Below are positions 5,220 through 8,682 of a stretch of DNA of 8,682 bases, piece after piece. The DNA is from an uncultured Bacilli bacterium (GTDB lineage Bacteria > Bacillota_I > Bacilli_A > RF39 > UBA660). Both the position numbers and the translations under genes were made by a program. How positions within the stretch are numbered: the stretch's first letter is position 1; the number at the start of each line of letters is the position of its first letter. Location: the NCBI GenBank assembly GCA_947598455.1, contig CANQFI010000074.1, positions 1 through 8,682 of the forward strand, in the 5' to 3' direction. Below the pieces are notes generated by a model that worked only from the letters and a program-made list of their open reading frames with translations, was not told the origin of the DNA and did no database searches.

Positions 5220-6425
5220 TTATTCAAAATCGTTATACGAACTGGATATATTAAATTCTGCCGAAATTATATTACCTTTATTTTTATCAATAATAATTTC
5301 ATATTTTAATGTATTGTTTGTTGTATATGAATAAGAAATTTTATTTGAACTAGAGGTATAAACACTTATGTCACTTTCGTATATACTAAGGGTTTCACCT
5401 AAATATTCTTTTACATTCTTATCAAATAATGAATTGTCAAATGATGAAGTATTTAAATCATTCTTACAAGCATTATAACTATCTAAAGATAATTGTTTTA
5501 ATTGTTCTAATCTTTTAATAGCAAACTCTTCATCTTTTTTCTTTAGAGTTTCTTTATTTAATTCTAATTCTATAAATTTACTAGTTTCATAGTCATAAAA
5601 TAATTTTGTAGTTTCTTTGGTATCTCTACTATAAAATTCAAATAACAAACCACTAGTGTATTTAACAACTGTTTTTATAGAAAAACTATAATTATAGACA
5701 TACTTGTGTTCATAATCATACCAAGAATTCATAGCTAAATTTAAATAGTCATCATTATAATTCTCATACTCTTCTTTTAATTGACTTTTATATTCTTCTA
5801 AACTTAAATTTGCCATTTCTAATGGAGTATCATACTTATCTAGATTTTGGTGATCTTTGACATTATAAGAATAACAAATATAATTTAAATATTTTTTAGC
5901 TGTATCTTTTCCACCAAAAAAGACAACGGGTGTAAATATTAACTGACTTGCAATTATAGCACCGACATAAATCTTTAAAATAGTACCAAGTGAACTAAAA
6001 GATTCGCTATCAAATTCTTTATATTTTATTAGACCATATATGTCCCCAACAAAATACATTAAGAAAATAGCAATTATATTAACAAGCCAAGTGCTTTGAA
6101 TGATACTAGGAATAAGAGTATAAGTGTAATTAAATCCTCCAATATTAAAAGGAACAATAGCACCTTTAATCATAGCTGCTACAATTAATATTAATGATAT
6201 TATACTAAAAATCTTATCTTCTTTTTCTTTAGATTTAAATAATCCGCAATAAATCATAATTAAATTATAAATAAGTATGGCAAAAGTAGCAATAAAAATA
6301 CTAGCAACTAAACTTTGATCTAAAACACCATTTCCGCCAATTAAACATAATATGTAAATAACAAATAGAGCAAGAAAACCTATGATTCCTAGGATTTCAG
6401 CAGCAGGGATTAAAAATACTACCAT
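5220..6425 (-). CDS. Five-helix membrane protein with large extracytoplasmic domain
   Basis: The 401-residue protein is not one I recognise. Five hydrophobic helices are visible at about 9-30, 38-62, 73-92, 107-131 and 146-170. Charged loops KSKEKEDK (64-71) and KYKE (134-137) after helices 2 and 4 put the N-terminus inside and the C-terminal 230 residues outside the membrane. The outside part begins with a Tyr/Glu-rich, probably helical stretch (about 195-240). It ends with two beta-rich segments (about 245-290 and 350-398) that could be diverged repeats of a PepSY- or NTF2-like fold; this is only a guess. The gene starts 11 bases after the lipoprotein stop at 6437, with AGGTGA (6435..6430) in the gap, so it is the last member of the operon running from 8366. 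It may anchor or export-couple the lipoproteins; no catalytic motif is seen. Confidence 0.85.
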   Translation of the reverse strand: MVVFLIPAAEILGIIGFLALFVIYILCLIGGNGVLDQSLVASIFIATFAILIYNLIMIYCGLFKSKEKEDKIFSIISLILIVAAMIKGAIVPFNIGGFNYTYTLIPSIIQSTWLVNIIAIFLMYFVGDIYGLIKYKEFDSESFSSLGTILKIYVGAIIASQLIFTPVVFFGGKDTAKKYLNYICYSYNVKDHQNLDKYDTPLEMANLSLEEYKSQLKEEYENYNDDYLNLAMNSWYDYEHKYVYNYSFSIKTVVKYTSGLLFEFYSRDTKETTKLFYDYETSKFIELELNKETLKKKDEEFAIKRLEQLKQLSLDSYNACKNDLNTSSFDNSLFDKNVKEYLGETLSIYESDISVYTSSSNKISYSYTTNNTLKYEIIIDKNKGNIISAEFNISSSYNDFE

Positions 6426-6436
6426 AATTTCACCTA

Positions 6437-7480
6437 CTAGCTTAAAGTATATGGATCCGTTTTAGTTCCTGTACCTTTGATAACTGGGGTGTTTTTATCT
6501 AAGGTTACAACTGGACGTATTCCTTGAGCATTAATCATACCTGACATACTTCTTAAATCACTTATCATTAAAACATATGGAGTAATTGAAGAATTTGTGT
6601 ATGCATTACTACTTGTTTTACCTTGAATAGCATAATATACACCATAATGAGCGTAATTCGAACTTTCATTATTTTTTATGCCATTTTTTTGAACAAAAGT
6701 CGTTGCTAACCAAAAGTTTTCATTGTTGTTACCAAATGCTAAAGATAGTATATCTTCTTCTTTAGTTATATATTGGTAAACATTAGTTGATGGTATATAA
6801 TTATCTGTTAAAGATTGAGAGTCCCCTAAAACATAACCATCTTCATTATCATTACTTGGAACATATTTGCTTTTTTCATCTGTGATAGAAAATTGTGTCC
6901 CGAAATTAGTATTACGTGAACTTTCATTATTATTTGCTAATGCCTTTTTAATCAAATCAATTTTCTCTTCATCAGATTTATTATTTAAATCAAGACTATA
7001 TTTTTCACTAAAAACATCATAACCAATTATTTTAATAATATCATCATAAGTCATACTTCTAGTTGATGTTGCATATTCACCCTTACCATAAATATTTGAG
7101 ATAGAATTTAATTCATCCACAATATTTAGGTATGCTTTTCCTCCATTAATTTGATAAGGACTATTTGTACTCGTTTTTATAGGATTTTCTGATACTAATG
7201 TAACTATATCATTATCAATATTTAAAACTCTCCACAATTCTTTACCTGTTGTTTTAAATGTTTGATCTTGTTCAAATCCTGTTTTGTCTTTGGATGAAGT
7301 ATATGAATTATCACTACCAGCATTATATGAGACATAATCTCCTACTTTTACTTTTGATGATAAAAGTTCTTTACTTTCATTATCTTTATCACTTTCTTTT
7401 TGTTCTTCTTTGCTTCCACAACCAGTTAAAATTGTAATAAAAATTCCTATAAGTAAAATATATAATACTTTCTTTTTCAT
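6437..7480 (-). CDS. Surface lipoprotein with 'RPVVTLD' C-terminal domain
   Basis: The 347-residue product has a signal peptide with LTGC (Cys21), a short charged linker, KVGDYVSYNAG (45-55), then ELWRVLNI (81-88) and an extended Ser/Asn/Tyr-rich body with FWLATT (256-261). It ends with GIRPVVTLDKN (320-330) and GTGTKTDPYTL. The W-R-V/I core and the RPVV...GTG..DPY.L ending relate it to the proteins at 3799..4851 and 8449..8682, but it is a different subtype, close to DUF6273-like domains (from memory). Its leader is nearly the same as that of the upstream lipoprotein, including an identical 18-base stretch over the lipobox. AGGAGGG precedes the ATG; the gap to the upstream gene is 19 bases and to the downstream gene 11. 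The ligand is unknown, and it is probably exposed on the outer face of the membrane. Confidence 0.88.
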   Translation of the reverse strand: MKKKVLYILLIGIFITILTGCGSKEEQKESDKDNESKELLSSKVKVGDYVSYNAGSDNSYTSSKDKTGFEQDQTFKTTGKELWRVLNIDNDIVTLVSENPIKTSTNSPYQINGGKAYLNIVDELNSISNIYGKGEYATSTRSMTYDDIIKIIGYDVFSEKYSLDLNNKSDEEKIDLIKKALANNNESSRNTNFGTQFSITDEKSKYVPSNDNEDGYVLGDSQSLTDNYIPSTNVYQYITKEEDILSLAFGNNNENFWLATTFVQKNGIKNNESSNYAHYGVYYAIQGKTSSNAYTNSSITPYVLMISDLRSMSGMINAQGIRPVVTLDKNTPVIKGTGTKTDPYTLS

Positions 7481-7499
7481 TAATTTCCCTCCTTAAATA

Positions 7500-8366
7500 T
7501 TAACCAGTATATTCTATAATTCCTTTTTGATAACTTAATTCATTGTTTCCAATTACGCTAAAGGTCTCATATTGTTTGTTATCACGATATAAACATAAAC
7601 TATCATGATGTTCACCCTCATAGCCTTCGGCTTTACAACTTTTATAAGTACCAGTTATTTTAGTTTTATTACTTACATTTGTTAATTCAAATATATCATT
7701 TTCTTTTAATTCTAATATTCTATCTAACTTTCCATCATCATAAATTTCATATTTTCCCAAAGATAATGCGTAATTACTGTTTGTTATAACTTTTTTTACA
7801 TTATTTGAATTACTTTGATTATCATTTGAATCACTAGTTTCATTAAATTTAATTTCAGGTACTTCACTATTACCATAACTATTATTTTCTGTTTTTTCAA
7901 AGAAAATATAGACTTCTGCTTCGGTAAAATCATATAAATACATTTGTATTAAATCTTTATTTTTATAATTTATTAATTCTCCTTGTAACTGATTTTCAAT
8001 GTCTTCTTCATCTGTTCTATTCGCATCTTTTGTATCATAAAATGTAATTATATTATTTTCAAATTTATATTTACCGCTTAATCCATAATAACATCCAATA
8101 TTTAGTTTAAAGGTATTGTCTTCATTTAAAATCAAAGAATTTTCGCTGTTATTAAGACATGTTCCAAATAAAGAATTAAGATTAGAATAATCCTCATTAT
8201 TTGCTTTAACATTAGTGTTTAAGTTCCATGTTCCCAAGATTTCATTTGGTATATCATTTAGTACATCATAATTATCATGACTATCGCTTGGCTTTTTACT
8301 TCCACAACCAGTTAAACCTATGATTAAAAATCCGATTAGTAATATACTTAATATTTTCTTTTTCAT
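7500..8366 (-). CDS. Lipoprotein with two lipocalin-like halves
   Basis: The 288-residue product has a lipoprotein leader with LTGC (Cys21). The first half has ILGTWNLN (43-50), LILNEDNTFKLNI (78-90) and SGKYKFENNIITFYD (97-111), the order seen in lipocalin-like proteins where GTW opens the barrel and a 'GTY/GKY' strand follows the 'F..DGTF' strand. The second half repeats the order: LGKYEIYDDGKL (203-214), LELKENDIFELT (218-229) and ITGTYKSC (237-244). A Ser/Asn-rich linker (about 161-198) joins them. Paired cysteines (70/92 and 244/258) might form one disulfide per half. This duplication reading is inference from motif order. It is the first clear gene of the 8366..5220 operon; its ribosome site is weak (AAAGAAAG), and the gene at 8449 ends 82 bases upstream. 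Function is unknown, perhaps binding a small hydrophobic ligand or another surface protein. Confidence 0.85.
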   Translation of the reverse strand: MKKKILSILLIGFLIIGLTGCGSKKPSDSHDNYDVLNDIPNEILGTWNLNTNVKANNEDYSNLNSLFGTCLNNSENSLILNEDNTFKLNIGCYYGLSGKYKFENNIITFYDTKDANRTDEEDIENQLQGELINYKNKDLIQMYLYDFTEAEVYIFFEKTENNSYGNSEVPEIKFNETSDSNDNQSNSNNVKKVITNSNYALSLGKYEIYDDGKLDRILELKENDIFELTNVSNKTKITGTYKSCKAEGYEGEHHDSLCLYRDNKQYETFSVIGNNELSYQKGIIEYTG

Positions 8367-8448
8367 ACATCATTTTTCTTTCTTTTATAAATTTTATTAT
8401 ATTTATAATTTTATATTTAGTAGTTGTTAGTTGGAATGATAACATTAC

Positions 8449-8682
8449 TTAAATTGCTAATTTGTAGGGATTATTTCTTGTACCATCACCTGATGTAATT
8501 TTTACACTAGATTTTAAATATACTACTGGTCTTGCAAATGTATAGACTAAATCTGTTTCCTCAGTTACTACTCCACCCATATTTTCGATTGTAAATACTT
8601 CATCTGTACCAAAACTAGGTTTAGTAGTAGGAGTTATTGTCCACTCATTTGAATCTTTACTAGCAAATAACCAATCATTTTG
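8449..8682 (-). CDS. C-terminal part of an 'RPVVYLK' surface protein (5' end beyond window)
   Basis: The last 77 codons of a gene enter from the right edge and end in TAA. The visible part has NDWLFASK (2-9), a GG at 36-37, FARPVVYLKSSVKITSG (49-65) and NNPYKLAI at the end. It aligns along its whole length with the C-terminus of the 3799..4851 lipoprotein (SDWLYASK, FGG, ARPVVYLKSNVKITSG, DPYKLAM), so the two are paralogues. A lipoprotein leader is expected outside the window. No convincing terminator lies in the 82 bases before the next gene; an A/T-only 8-bp hairpin (8385..8408) is present, so co-transcription with the downstream operon is possible. Confidence 0.85.
   Translation of the reverse strand, partial: QNDWLFASKDSNEWTITPTTKPSFGTDEVFTIENMGGVVTEETDLVYTFARPVVYLKSSVKITSGDGTRNNPYKLAI

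Noticed and set aside
1..8682. CRISPR array, tRNA or rRNA genes, insertion sequence or att site
   Set aside because: No regularly spaced repeats, cloverleaf, rRNA-like block, transposase or flanking duplications were seen on reading both strands.

Overview
The window is very AT-rich (roughly a quarter G+C by eye). Every gene found lies on the minus strand. Low-GC lipoproteins with LTGC lipoboxes, strong AGGAGG-type ribosome binding sites, a Gram-positive-type LexA box, TAA/TAG stops only and tryptophan written only as TGG suggest a low-GC Firmicutes/Bacillota (Bacilli or RF39-like gut lineage) using the standard code. It is probably not a Mycoplasma with TGA as Trp. This placement is inference.

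Region 1 (about 1..3318): a compact three-gene operon read leftward. First is a radical-SAM protein of the 'putative DNA modification/repair' family (2055..3263). Next is its usual partner, a DUF4130 'probable DNA metabolism' protein (1288..2055), joined to it by a 1-base stop/start overlap. Last is a divergent GroEL/Hsp60-family chaperonin (1..1307, cut by the window edge), whose start lies inside the end of the DUF4130 gene. The operon has a near-consensus sigma-A promoter (TTTACA, 17 bases, TATAAT). Its -35 box is covered by a 13-of-14 match to the Bacillus subtilis LexA (SOS) operator. I read this as a DNA-damage-inducible module; a chaperonin joined to this repair pair is its most unusual feature.

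Region 2 (3319..3798): gene-poor DNA holding a sharply GC-richer island (about 3437..3523). On the minus strand the island can form two mutually exclusive hairpins. It also carries a 12-codon ORF with a textbook Shine-Dalgarno sequence, a GNRA-type hairpin inside that ORF and a terminator-like structure after it. This looks like a small regulatory RNA, leader-peptide attenuator or small dual-function RNA that I do not recognise. A good intrinsic terminator (3662..3697) closes the lipoprotein gene upstream of it.

Region 3 (3799..8682): cell-surface genes. They are a lipoprotein with an 'RPVVYLK' C-terminal domain (3799..4851), a five-helix membrane protein with a large outside domain (5220..6425), a second lipoprotein with a related 'RPVVTLD' ending (6437..7480), a lipoprotein with two lipocalin-like halves (7500..8366) and the last 77 codons of another RPVVYLK protein (8449..8682). 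The genes at 8366..5220 are packed 11 to 19 bases apart and are almost certainly one operon. Repeated use of one lipoprotein leader and one C-terminal domain type points to local duplication and diversification of surface proteins whose ligands are unknown.
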